DNA from: Magnolia sinica
Lineage: Eukaryota; Streptophyta; Magnoliopsida; Magnoliales; Magnoliaceae
Assembly: GCF_029962835.1 (NCBI RefSeq)
Contig: NC_080588.1
Location: 18,184,001 to 18,248,000 of the forward strand
Length of the DNA: 64,000 nucleotides
Direction of reading: 5' to 3'
Notes under the pieces: generated by a model
Told to the model about the DNA's origin: nothing
What the model saw: only the letters and a program-made list of their open reading frames with translations
Databases searched by the model: none
Part shown: one piece after another, positions 10,899-22,494 of the stretch
Numbering within the stretch: position 1 is the first letter of the stretch
How the letters are laid out: each line of letters opens with the position of its first letter
Position numbers and translations under genes: made by a program

Positions 10899-13353
10899 AG
10901 GAAGTCAATGGCATATGATTGCTTGTCTGTAGTCAGGAGGTGATATTTGTGCAGTGTAAGGGAGAAATTTTTGTAAGAATGTATTATTCAAAGATTTACA
11001 GTAATCTTGGAGTGCTGAAAATTTCCAAGAATGTGCATTTCATTGCGAGTTCCTTCTCTAATCACGATAGTCTTGGTAGGGTTAATCCGAATTCCTCTCA
11101 AGTCTATTGTGATTAGAGAAAGAACTCGCACTGAAATGCATATACTTGAAAATTTTCTATATACTCACCGGAAGTGCAAGTTTCGATGTATAGCATACTC
11201 TGTAATTTTAGTGAATGATGAAATGAACTTTATACTATCCCACAATATTTTCAGTTTGTCTCAATATGCTCGTCGATCAAGTACAATGCACATGGAACTC
11301 GATGCTTGGCAATTGCTCTAGATCAAGTTCAATGTCTCGATATTATACATTGTATGAATTTTATGCACAATGACGTAACCACTGTAGGGCACTTCCTACT
11401 CTTTTTTACTGCAATGGGGTGATTTTTAAAGGGAGGTCAGGGATGTTTGTGTTTTCTCTAGGCCATGTTTGGAAACTATGGGTTCATGCCAAACTGCAGC
11501 AGGAGAAACTAGGTGAGTATTATATGGGGAATATTAAAATTGAAACCTATATGATCATTGTGCTCATTCTTCCAATGCACCCAAGTGGAATTGTATGATC
11601 CTTGTATCCATTTACTCTTAGTTGGATGCTTTTATTCACTTTTGAGATGGGACAAGGGGTTGTCATTCAATCCCATAGACACATGACAAGGGTGCAGGGG
11701 ATTAGGCCTCAGGCTATAGGCTATATCAGTTCTCTGAGTAACCCCTTGGAACTAGCCTATCAAGACCTTTATCAGGACCTGTGCAAATGATGCTCTCCCC
11801 AGAGGTATCCTCGGTAATATGATCTTTGCCAGATATTCATAGAAATTGATGGATTGCACCATACCAACTTTTGAAGCACTGCTTTCCATATAGAAAGTGT
11901 TTTTGGAAGTGCAAGAGCTGGAACCCGTGTCATGCACATTGGTCCCGCACCTTGCTGAAAGTGGGGTCCTCGATGTATTTTTCTTTTAATGCCTCAATTC
12001 CAACAACCTCTATGGTAAGTCTCCCCAATAGCAGCACCCTAATACTCAAAGTGTCTGCTACTTTGTTTCGTATTTCAGCTATATAATGCAAAAGAAATTA
12101 TGCTATTGTAAAAATGATGTCCACTTTGCATAGTGAGCACTTGTCTTTTGTTGTGAGTTGAAATATCTCAATGACTCGTGATCCTAATAGAGAAAACTTT
12201 GCAATGAATCAAGTATTGCCTTCAATGTTGTAGCGCCTAGACCACTCAGTAGAACTTAATATCATATATGGAGTAGGTACATGCTTCATTAAACTTCTAA
12301 TTAAAGGAAGCAATCAGCTTAAACCTTCCTTTGTCATAATAGTTCTGAAATTTCGAATAGATCGCTAGTGAAATGTCACCAAGCAATGAAAAGAATGGAC
12401 CTTCTAAAGGGTTTGAGGCATGGGCCACTCTACTAGGCCCAAATTTTCTCCTAGTCTACCTTGATCCCTTCATTTAACCCAAAACAAAACACCAAGGACA
12501 AGGAAAGAGCACATGTTTAACTTAATATATGGTGGCATCTTCTGTGGTACATCAAATACTTGTTGTAAATAATTAAGGTCAAGAAATAATCAAGGACTGA
12601 AAGCAAGAATGTCATTAAATAAACATCGTAAGAAGTTCTTCATGAAAGGATGAAATGCCTGTCATTAGTGTTAGCACACATGGGTTGGGTTGACCTAGTG
12701 GGTCATTGGATCCAACTCAACAGCTAGTGGGTTTGGACCTAAAATTTAGACCCAAGGGGTGGGTATTGTATCCAAAAGTACAACCAGATTACTAAATAGG
12801 TTGGGCCCGGGTCCTAAAAATCAATGTGACTCGAACCGTCTAAGACCTAGTTTCAAATGGGTCTGATTTGGGTCATACTAAAATGGACCTAACCTAGATC
12901 TAAACCAAACCCGATCCATCCTTGACCTAAGAAAAAAGGAGTAACTAAGTACGTATGCTTTTTCCCCTTCTTCTTTTGGGCTAGACTATGGCAATAGTTA
13001 GCCACCTATTTCTAAATCGTGGTTACCCATCCATTACTAGTAATAGTTTGGACTGTTGTGAATCATGAGCCCCATCGTTGATGGAGAATATCCAAAAAAT
13101 TACACTAATTTAACTACCCTAACCATTTGATGTTACTTATTGAACTTGGACATTCGAACATTTTATTATTTACCATAAAAATTGATAGTCACCACTAATT
13201 GGATGGTTTGTTTGGAACATTATTTGTATGAAAATTGGTTTGTAATTTCTATCCCTAGCTAGACCCAAACTAGACCTGACTTGAACTTGACCTATGTAAT
13301 AAACGGGCTGGTTCAAGCATAAGAACTCACCTAAATTGTTGGAGTAATCAACT
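10899..13353. other. Non-coding interior of the MULE
   Basis: No gene is recognisable apart from the separately listed hairpin at 11017-11157. 12665-12940 is rich in GGGTTGG/GACCTA words (TGGGTTGGGTTGACC, GGTTTGGACC) and ends near 13330 with mirror-like CCAAACTAGACCTGAC. This resembles the subterminal composition of small hAT-type elements, but I found no ends. Short open frames at 11602-11790 and 11871-12086 match nothing I know. Confidence 0.4.
11017..11157. repeat. 141-bp near-perfect hairpin
   Basis: The arms are reverse complements about an axis at 11087: 11017-11068 (GAAAATTTCCAAG...TTCTCTAATCACGAT) pairs with 11106-11157 (ATTGTGATTAGAGAA...CTTGAAAATTTTC) with few mismatches. The inner part (AGTCTTGGTAGG / CCTCTCAAGTCT) also pairs, leaving a tiny loop. 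It lies 119 bp past the ULP-like stop codon. It could be a tiny MITE or a miRNA-like foldback; I see no duplication at the ends that decides. Confidence 0.8.
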
Positions 13354-14270
13354 ATGTTTGTTGAAGGTTATCCGGAAGGGTGGAAACTAATCAACTTCAA
13401 AAGGACTTTCGCTTATGCATGTATTATTATGGAAGTTGTCATACCTTGGCATAGAAATTCAAACGATATCAGAGGCTTTTCTTTTGTTCGCATGAGTTCA
13501 GAGGATGAAATCGTGAAGGCAGTCCACGATCTAAACAGAGAGAGTTTTGGGGATAAAAAACTTAGGGTTCAAAAGGCAAAATTTGGGCCTGATAGGAAGA
13601 ATAAAGAGGATATGGAATAGGAAAATCAAGGGACAATAATCCCAAAACAGAATAAGGACGGCCAAAGCATAGAGGGAAAGGACATGACGAATCCTTCGAG
13701 GGTAGTTACAACACTAGAAAATGATAGGTCTTTCAAAGATATGCCATTTTAAACAAAGTAGGGCAAGCAATCAGTGTAGAAGAGGTAAAAGAAGGCTCAA
13801 CGAACAAATGGATCTGGAGGGTGACCACAGGCGAGGTACCAGAAGTGAGGATCCATTCTAAAGTTCTTGATGATTTTCTAAAGACATTCGAACATTGTTT
13901 TGCAGTAGTTGTTAGATCGAGTACTACAGAGAGGGATCTTATCAATTGATTACTTTTTCATTGTAGCGAAATAGAGGAAGTTGTGGTTAAAAAGCTTTAG
14001 GAGGATGTGATGTTGGTTTTCCTGGGATTCCAAGATCATGCAGGACTGGTATTCACAGCATGCAGGTTGATCGATGAAGGAATAGTCATGAAGTTACAAA
14101 ACTGGGGGGAATGGTCAGTCTTTGGGTGGGAGGAGCATTGGTACCAAATATGGTATAACCTTTTAGAATTTTGGATTAATGATATATTTAGAGAAATCGA
14201 TGCTTCTAGTGGGTCAGTGGTGGAAATTGATAGTCAAACAGATAGAAGTGAGGAGCTGCGTTCCGCTTGA
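13354..14270 (+). pseudogene. RRM-bearing ORF1 relic, probably of a LINE
   Basis: 13354-13620 encodes one RNA-recognition motif. It starts PEGWKLINFKRTF, has the RNP1-like core IRGFSFVRMSS, and ends KKLRVQKAKFGPDRKN. After a stop and at least one frame change, 13760-14270 continues with KWIWRVTTGEVPEVRIHSK, VFLGFQDHAG, WGEWSVFGWEEHWYQIW and EFWINDIFREIDASSG. This order (RRM, then a DUF4283-like tryptophan-rich block) is that of ORF1 proteins of plant LINEs. No reverse transcriptase follows, so it is a 5' fragment or a captured piece. In-frame stops fall near 13750, 13947 and 14000. The RRM call is firm; the LINE origin is inference. Confidence 0.6.
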
Positions 14271-15119
14271 ATCTGAATTCAAAAGAAAAAGTTAGATTCG
14301 TGATAAATGGGGGGGAGTGGTGCATATTATTGAGGACTGTCCATCCATCTAGTGGTTTTTACTGTGGGTAGATAATGGCTAAAAATCAATACGGATGGAC
14401 TAATCCTACCTAATCTGATAAATAGCCTTCAAAGCTAATGGTAGAAAAAAATGTTGCCGCCAACTATCAACCATTCGCCCATGCAAAGCTGGTGGCTAGG
14501 GCTGTATGATGCATTCACAAGAATGAAGAAAACGGGCTCCGGTGAGTGTGCATCATGTTGCTGCTGTAGAAGACCCACACATCTCATGCAACTATGCTTG
14601 TCATTCCTGCAAAGAAACATTTCCAATTTGAACAATTACAAGCATGCATTCCTATAATTTGGCAATTGTATACGAACCCCTAGATTTCTTGACACCCAGT
14701 ACATTCCCCCCTCGCTTTCAACAACACATCTAATAGGTCTTAAGTACAAAACATATCTTTCAATGTAATGTGCTTATTGGAACAAACATTTCGAGCATCA
14801 TTCAAAGCATTGCTCAGAAGATCCATCAAAATTTTATTTTGGGACACCTCCATAGTTTAGTAGTAAAATTAAAGTGATATTTAGGTATGTTTTCCTTGGC
14901 TGGTTGCTAAAAAAATACAAGCAGTAAAAGTAAAAAAAAAAAAACTAACCCAAACATAAACAATGATGGAATTTATTCATGTTCGTATCGATCCCTTGTA
15001 GGGGTGGCAAGCATGGAGGGTATGTTCAACAAACTAACCCAAACATAAACCAAAAAAAAAAAAATACACCAACAAAAATGTACATGAATAAATTCCAAAA
15101 AAAAATACACCAAAAAAAA
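14271..15119. other. Non-coding spacer with A-rich tracts
   Basis: A(n) tracts at about 14930-14945, 15050-15064 and 15105-15123. No gene or element ends recognised. Confidence 0.45.
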
Positions 15120-16085
15120 AAATAGCGGATGTATATCGATATTGCATTGTATATTGATATCTCGACACAATGTCGGTATATCAATAGCAGAAGACATGTC
15201 GATATATCGACATCTTATGGATAATATCGAATTATATCCTCATTTGTCCAGCGACTAAACTCAAAAAATCCATATTTAATCAATATATCGACAACATGTC
15301 GATATATCGATACCAGATGACATGTCGATATATTGACATCTTGTGGATAATATCGAATTATGTCCTCATTTGTCCAGTGACCAAACCCAAAAAATTCATA
15401 TTTAATTGATATATCAACAATATGTCGATATATCGATAGCAGATGACACGTCGATATATCAACATCTTGTAGATAATATCGAATTATGTCCTCATTTGTC
15501 TAGCGAGCAAACCCAAAAATTCCATATTTAATCGATATATTGAGAATTTATAGATCATATCAATATAAGTGATGATACATTGACGATATGTCGTTGATAT
15601 CTACGAATTTAACAACTAGAAACCTACGGTCGATGTTATCGATATATCGTCGTTATGATGCACGTAAGTTGTAGATATGATCAACATATCACAGATATAA
15701 TTGACGTAAGTTGTCGATAATATCGATGAGGTATCGATAATATTGACTCTGGAGTGCAAATGTGTAGCGAAGTTTTGATCCATTTTCATAATATGTCGAT
15801 ATATTGACATCTTATAGATATATCTATTGTAGATTTATTGCCACTTATCGATATATCGACAGATTGTCGATAATATCGAATTACATCTGAATGTATCCAG
15901 TAATAAAACACCAAGAATTTCATTTTTACTCGATATATCGACATATTCTAGATACCATCAACAGCATATTGTCGATATATCGACTAGTGGTCGATAATAT
16001 CAATTAAAGAACTAAACTCTCCAGTGCTCTAACCGTTGAAATTCTGATAGTGTCGATATATTAATAACTTGTCGATATTATCGAC
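15120..16085. repeat. Palindrome-rich tandem repeat, 126-bp unit
   Basis: CCTCATTTGTCCAG recurs at 15238, 15364 and 15490, an exact 126-bp step. Each unit carries several copies of TGTCGATATATCGACA (a perfect 16-bp palindrome) or close variants, plus GATAATATCGAATTA. After about 15540 the units decay, but ATATCGA words continue to 16085. Non-coding. Confidence 0.85.
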
Positions 16086-17719
16086 GACGATCGATTTTGA
16101 AAAAAAATAAAATAGCATTAACTGCTTTCACCAACCATCCTTTCTCTCAAATTCCATTTTTATAATCCTTCTTCCTTAACGTTCCCTCCACTTCATCTCA
16201 ACCAGATTTCTCCACATTAGCAACGGGGCTCTTCGAGGGATCTCTTCTTTGATGATCTCGGTATGTTTGTCTTCATTGTAATCAATATGAAGTGTTGTGT
16301 TTGTGTTCTACAAGTTCTTGAAGCACTGATGGTGGATAAGTTCTTGATCTTCTTATCATGGTTATGATTTAGGAAACGTGCCATACAATATATATGATGG
16401 TCGTGTCCCCACCATTTTTGAAATGGTGGTGAAGTTTCATTGGAGTCTTATCTCATTCACCATTCCTATAGAGAGATGCCCCTGTTACAAATCTATGAGC
16501 CTATGATGATGGTCTTTGATTTAAGAACAGAGGAATGTGGTCTAACCTGCCTTTGTCGTTGTAAGTTATGTGAAGAAAATTTAAAAATAAAGGAAAAAAA
16601 ATCATTGCTGTTGTTGGGTGTGTTTGGTTAGACCAAATATTTGAAATTCGTGTGAACTGTGATACTGACACTATCAAGATTGCAAACACTGATTCGCCAG
16701 ATTACCTTAATTGCCTTGGCCGGCAAGTCAACAGTTTAGCAACATTAGGGGCACAGATCTTCATTGGGCTGATAGGATGTGAATGTTGAATATGCACCAT
16801 TCTTTTATTCTAACAATCTGTTTTTCTCGTGTATGTTATGTCAATTTGCATGCATATGTTGACAGTACACATTTTCATTAATATACTTATTCACAGCATT
16901 TCAGAGGTGAATTAGTTTATGTAAAAAATTGAGAATTATTTTCCAACCGTTGTGTTCTTTTGTTACAATTTGAATGTATTGAATGATATTGTTTAATTGA
17001 ATTGTTTCTGCCTTTTCATGTCTCAAGTAATATGGGTGGTGAGTGACCCATTAATACTGTCGATCACTAGCTGTTGGAGCAGGTGGCCCATAAACATCAT
17101 TGATTCATTGATTGAGCTTGGCACTGGCCAAAAGTTCCAAATTAATAGAAATATAATCAGGGTTGTTGGAACCAATCCATTTCTCTTTTAAACTTTGGTA
17201 ATCCAATTCTTTTTTTTTTTTTGAACTCTTGGTGATCTATCATTGGTTTGTTATGTTTTGATTCACTAAGTTTTGTTTGATCTGTTGCTTTCAAAGGGAC
17301 TAATTTGGTTCGAGGGTGTGATGGAAACTAGTATTTGACCATTGCAAGGATCCATGTGAAGCAATGACAATCGTGTTTTGTAGAGATGCTCATCAAATGG
17401 CCAATCTCATGGACGGGGTATTAGCCCTACCTTCCTTGTCATTAAGAATTCTTTCCCTCCATTATGATGTGTTTTCCTTTCTTTAATGAGAAATTTCTTA
17501 ATTGAATATAGAAATCTTTAAATGTTTCTTTTTTAAGAATATGGTTGCAGTCAAATTTCATGCATATGAACCACTTACTGATTTTGAGTAAGTATTGAAT
17601 AAAGGGAACATTCCCACACATAATATCGACAGATTTCCTTCAGATGGTTTTATTACCTTAATTGCCTTATTTTATCATTTCCTTTGTTTGTAACAGGCAC
17701 TATCATCTCAATCGTCATA
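16086..17719. other. Non-coding spacer, possibly the 5' leader of the next gene
   Basis: 16120-16260 is pyrimidine-rich and ends CTTTGATGATCTCG/GTATGTTTG, like a leader exon with a splice donor. TTTGTTTGTAACAG at 17685-17698 would be the matching acceptor just before the next start codon. The open stretches at 16640-16790 (NCDTDTIKI..TDSPDYLNCLG) and 16997-17191 look like coding fragments, but I cannot name them. Confidence 0.35.
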
Positions 17720-19012
17720 ATGCATAAGGATAAAGGAAAAAAGGTCATGGTTGGAGAGTCATCCAAGGGAGATCGTACCAAACTCCATTCAAGACGTAGA
17801 TCGGAACGGGCAGAGGAACGGACTTCCCCGATCGAATCGCCGGCTAGGCGAGCTCGTACTTAAAGGAGCACTCCAATTTAGGATCTGCCTCCACCAATAC
17901 AACTAAAACAATTGATCCCACAGGTTCCTCCTCCCCCTGCGAACATGTATGACAAATATCGCGTTCGAAAAATAGTATATGAGAAAAAAGTCGATCGAGC
18001 ATGCATCCAGCAATTTGGGATTTCACAGATTTTGGAGAATGTTTGGTGGAGTAACCTGTTAGATTTTGGAGGGACAGTTAGAAATGAGCAAGTGATCATA
18101 TTTCTATCATACAGTCACTCGCCGATAATGCACCCTGCTTCATTTCAGGTGACCATTGGAGAGACAACCACCACCATTGATACTGGGGTGGCTGCACAGC
18201 TTTTAGGGATTTCAGCCATAGGTCGAGGCTTAACGGATCACGACATTGATGACACAGCTGTGCGGCTAGAAACGACGAAGTATTTTTATAAAGGACAGAA
18301 TGTTCCTTGGCATAAGGGTAATGCACTGAGAGCAACGCACCTGGAAGATAAGTACAAGGTGCTACACAGTATCTTCACCTGGAATGTTTATCCGAGGGAC
18401 TCGAACAAGTCTGACATTACTTTGTATATGTTAGATATTCTATACAGCATCTGTCATGGTATTTGTCTGTGTTTGCCCACCATCATTACTCAAATAATTA
18501 CTGACAGCATAATAACCACGAGAAGGGATGCCATTCCATTCCCACACCTATTCTGTTTACTCTCCCGTCATGTTGGCCTGATGCTCACCACTGACCAACC
18601 CAGACCTGTGAAAATGTTTATACAAAACAACATCAAGCACATGAAACTGGGGTTGAAAGGGGCTTCGACATCAGTAAGGCGCAGTGAAGATTTTATGAGA
18701 GAGACATAAGCAGAGGCAGCAGAGATGGATGAGGCTGAGATAGAGGCAGCCGACACTGACTATCATATAGAGGGAGAGCAGCCACGATCCTCGTATGGTC
18801 ATACTAGTCGAAGGATACCATACCGTAACTGCAGGGCATACATTGTCAGGCACATGGATGAGCAGGACAGGCGACTCACGCGACTGGAGTGGCTTTCTAA
18901 GCCCATCCAGAAGGGTATGGAACGGGTCGTGCATAAGATTGACACCCTTATTGCCATAATCACCTGCTGGCGTGATGATGTCGCTCCACCGGATGGCGAT
19001 CCGTCCAGCTAG
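17720..19012 (+). pseudogene. PF20167-type plant transposon protein, copy 1
   Basis: One frame from ATG at 17720 to TAG at 19010-19012, 430 codons, broken by TAA 17861-17863, TAG 17879-17881 and TAA 18707-18709. The N-terminus is basic and low-complexity (RSERAEERTSP). The core from about residue 70 has the family hallmark GNALRATHLEDKYKVLHSIF followed by TWNVYP, then LDILYSICHGICLCLP and an IPFPHLFCLL segment. The C-terminus is acidic with a helical RHMDEQDRRLTRLEWL stretch. The domain corresponds to the putative plant transposon protein domain (PF20167), whose function is not known. The same family occurs at 52355-63522 in a Sirevirus-like setting; here no copia sequence or polypurine tract lies next to it, so it may be MULE cargo. 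An untranslated leader exon near 16.2 kb is possible. Confidence 0.7.
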
Positions 19013-21422
19013 ACTGCATTTAATCATGTTTGTTGGCTTGTGTATCAAGTATCTTTTTCGGATGCCAAGCCTATCGGATATTATTATCGAACTGTTTCTT
19101 TAAATAGTGGCGTTAATTTTACTTTGACTGATGCAGGGGACTATGTTTTTAGTGCCTAAACTTAGGGTACTTATTTTGATTATAGTATTTGGTGTTATGA
19201 TGAAATTTATTTATGCACTTCCTCTGGACTGTAGATGGACTCAAGAATCTCAACCATGCCATTCACCTTTATCAAAGAATTCATTGTTCATAAACTATGC
19301 CCTCAATCCTCTGCCACACCTGATTGCCACTCTTATATTAATCTGCCCATTCGACAAAACTGAAAAAAGAACTCAGCCCAGCCTTAAGTTTACTATAGCT
19401 CGCCATCTAAATTCTTTTTTGGTGAACCATGTTTCCCATGGCCTCACCATGCCCCCTTCAAACTATTTATCTTTGACAACAACCAAGTGTGATTATAAAT
19501 GAACTTCCTCGCCAACATTGCATCTTCACCTCATGACTTTTGTGATTATAGTACGTGGTGTTATGAATTTGTTGTCTTCTTGGCAATTTTATATGTTTTC
19601 TCATGATATGTGAACTTGCTGCATTTGATGCCATTTGGATGCTTATTATCTTCTGGCTCTGATTAATTCCAGTCAAGTTTTGGATAGTTATCAATGTGCA
19701 TAATGAAGTGCATATATGATTTCTTTCCCTGAATTTGGTAAAGATTCAACTTGTTCATTTCCCTTACATATTTTATATTTTTATTGTACAATGAGAAATT
19801 TCAAATTTGGATCTGATCACAACAAGATTACTTGATACATGTTATATCTCCTGTTCATGCTCTCGATCTCTTCTCAGCAGTAGACAAATTACCCATCCAG
19901 GAACCCTACTACCGAATCAGTTACAGGTTTGCTTGCTTTCATGGTCTAGGAATGCCGATTATAGTATTTTATTCTCCATTAGGAATGCCGATTAATGCAT
20001 CATCAACAACAACGGTAGCAGCAACAATGGTGAGCTTCAAAACCCTCTTCCCTTCCCCTCCTACTAACATGCGCCTCAGGTGCATTGATGTTTTGGTTAT
20101 CTCTCATTTTTCTCTTAGCAAGGTATTTCCTTTTTTTTTTTGTATTTTTTTTTTTAAATTTTTCATAAGGATAGAGCTATTTTGGGTTTCTGTTCTTTTG
20201 TCATGGGTGTGCAAGTAATGGGCATTTTTTCTTTGCCTTGTTATTATTATTTTAAAATTTTTTGGAGGTAGGAGGGTAGAGTTGTTTTGGGTGTGTCTTA
20301 ATTTGTCTTGGTTTGGCTTGTTTTGGTTTGAATTTGATTCATACAGGTTATTGTATGTTGTCATCAATGTTTTGGTATCTCTCATATTTTTCTTTTGGTA
20401 AGTTATTTCCCTTTTTTTTAAAATTTTTTAAATTGTGAAAAGGACAGCGTTGTTTTGGCCTTTTGGGTTCTGTTATTTTATCATGGATGTGGAAATCTGG
20501 CATGTGTGTGGCATGAAAACTGTCCTATAGGGTCACATCCCCACTATGAAATAGGATGCCTTAAAAGACAGACCAATCCAATTAGCCACACCATAGAGAA
20601 CAATGGACAATTGCCCAAAAACCTTCAAATTCATGTGGGGCCATTCAATAGTTGTACTGGCTAGGTATTTAAAGGTGTCCTGTTATAATAGTGGGGTGAC
20701 CCATTGGAGGATGGGTTATAGTTGCAATCACCTCATTGGCATTTCCATCACCCATCCAAACTGTTCATCAGGGCTAGTGAACTCTCCAAGGCTTCCTTGA
20801 AAAATTAGACTAATTGATGATTTATATAGAACAAGTGACATAACTTCATGGATGATCATGATCAAAAGAAATCATGCAGGAAAGCTGGATCTAAGGCAAA
20901 ATTAGCCTAAACCCGAACTATAACTTCAACATGGAATTGATCCTTCTATCTGTTATAAGCGATTCATTGAAGTAGTAATTTGGTATCCTACTATATATCA
21001 GAGGCATTTTCTTTAAAGCCATGTAATATGTTCCTTCCTGATTATCTATACTCCACATTAGCAAATGATTTCAGATAATCTTTATGTTAATCGTGCATTC
21101 TGATGCAATAATATGCATAATGATTGTACTGAATGATACAATGTGGCATAGAGTGATGCTATTATGTTGTGCTTCGTGAAGTTCTATTAGGTGTTGCTCC
21201 ACCACCACACCCATCGCAAACATGTATGCTAATTAGGACCATTGATCTGGTCGGATGCCTTGCTGATGGGGCACTCGGGACCTAATTTGAATCTATCTGT
21301 AGGTATGAAGGAGGCCCCATTTATCTGTTGTTATAAATGTAGTTTCCTAGTTGCTTCTCAATGTGAAATTGTTAAGTTGGATTAGTTCTTGAAAACTTTT
21401 AATCGAATTTTTTTTTCCAAAG
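19013..21422. other. Non-coding MULE interior with unassigned fragments
   Basis: T-rich sequence (T tracts near 20130, 20150 and 20410). The open stretches 19131-19502 and 19832-20218 match nothing I recognise. TTTTTTTTCCAAAG just before 21423 is a good splice acceptor for the captured kinesin exon. Confidence 0.4.
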
Positions 21423-21501
21423 TTGAGCCAGTGATCAAATCTGTCTTTGATGGTTACAGTGCTTGCATCTTCGCATACGGACAGACAGGCACCGGAAAAT
21501 C
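21423..21501 (+). pseudogene. Captured kinesin motor-domain exon fragment
   Basis: After a polypyrimidine/AG acceptor the frame reads VEPVIKSVFDGYSACIFAYG then QTGTGKS. AYGQTGTGK is the nucleotide-binding P-loop of kinesin motors, and the preceding VFDGY..CIFAYG is equally typical, closest in my judgement to kinesin-14. Similarity stops right after the P-loop, where a GT donor (CGGTGGAA) may lie. Kinesins move along microtubules using ATP; this 26-residue remnant cannot. It sits within 300 bp of LRR and helicase fragments, so it is one tile of a gene-capture mosaic. Confidence 0.8.
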
Positions 21502-21655
21502 GGTGGAAAGGTGTGGTTGCCCATCAATGAGAACTAAATGGTTTATTTGAACTTTCAATTAAGTTCATCCAATTGGTTTGTGGAATCCCTAGCTAATAAG
21601 AGCGTAAGAAATCTTCTAATTGGATTAATGATTTGTTCTTGCTTTTAACATATGT

Positions 21656-21718
21656 ATGGATAGCAATGGGCTAAGTGGTGAGATTCCTTTAACATGTTCT
21701 AATGTGAGAAACATGAAG
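21656..21718 (+). pseudogene. Captured leucine-rich-repeat fragment (LRR kinase-like)
   Basis: The frame reads MDSNGLSGEIPLTCSNVRNM, one plant extracellular LRR (L-S-G-x-I-P core) of the spacing used in LRR receptor-like kinases. It ends at a stop soon after, where a 58-bp repeat begins. Too short to name the parent gene. Confidence 0.5.
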
Positions 21719-21768
21719 ATCAACTAGGAGCAATACATAACTTTCAATTGTATGTATCATACAAAGTA
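21711..21768 (+). repeat. 58-bp direct repeat, left copy
   Basis: ACATGAAGATCAACTAGGAG... is repeated at 22419-22476 with two mismatches in 58. The two copies bracket the captured helicase exons. Confidence 0.9.
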
Positions 21769-22318
21769 TGAGGAGACACACTCACAGGTAAAGCATATGC
21801 ATGATTTCTTCTTGATTGGTGATGACAAATTTTTTAAGATGGGTGGCTCAACCTATTCAGTTGCTTTTTCCATAAATATTTCAATGTGGACTGTGACTCA
21901 AATCAGACAGACACATTTAGTTGCCCCTCTTGACATGCATTTTTCAGAACTATGTAGCATTCTCATAAAGCATATATCAGAGGATATTAACCATAAGGTA
22001 TACATCATTACTTCGTAACAGTTACCGGAATCAATTTTACTCCTCTTGCCAAGATTCTTCAGTCCACAACCTCTGGTTTATACCAGTCGAAGTTAATTGC
22101 AGTTTCTTGTCTTTTGTACTACTGCAATGGTCACAAGACTAGTTGCTAACCTTTTTTCCGAGTTGAACTTGAATGTGCGGGAGATCCATTATAGAAAGCC
22201 GCAAAGTTATAGAACCAGGGTTAGAGATGAGTTCCGGAAGTCAAAAGGTCTTATTCTTGTGACTTCTGATGTATTTTCACGCAGTGTTGATTATCCAAAT
22301 GTCACCCTTGTTATGCAG
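21769..22318 (+). pseudogene. Captured DEAD-box RNA helicase exons
   Basis: Three pieces in gene order: EETHSQ ending at a GT donor (21787/21788); exon 21907-21997 reading QTHLVAPLDMHFSELCSIL and HISEDINHK, ending AAG/GTATAC; and exon 22103-22318, bounded by TTGCAG and CAG/GTAATA, reading VFCTTAMVTRLVANL, SELNLNVREIHYRKPQSYRT, DEFRKSKGLILVTSDV and VDYPNVTLV. This is helicase core domain 2 of a plant DEAD-box ATP-dependent RNA helicase, nearest to the RH26/RH31 type. Motif V is damaged (SRSVDYP where ARGVDYP is expected). The introns are kept, so the copy came from genomic DNA and not from mRNA. The last exon is a fully open 72 codons, suggesting a fairly recent capture. Confidence 0.88.
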
Positions 22319-22418
22319 GTAATATAGTGGATAATTTCTTTTTATAATACAAGGGGGCATTATGGAATGCATGTATAGATAGGGCTGACAATTGGTGCAT
22401 TTTTACACGATATGATAT

Positions 22419-22476
22419 ACATGAAGATCAACTAGGAGCAATATATAACTTTCAATTATATGTATCATACAAAGTA
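22419..22476 (+). repeat. 58-bp direct repeat, right copy
   Basis: Second copy of the 21711-21768 segment, placed 100 bp after the last captured helicase exon. Confidence 0.9.
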
Positions 22477-22494
22477 CATAAATTATACGATATG

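Noticed and set aside
16640-17191. Possible captured exons (NCDTDTIKI.. and WVVSDPLILSIT..)
   Set aside because: They look coding and one may have splice borders, but I cannot match them to a family, so no gene is called.
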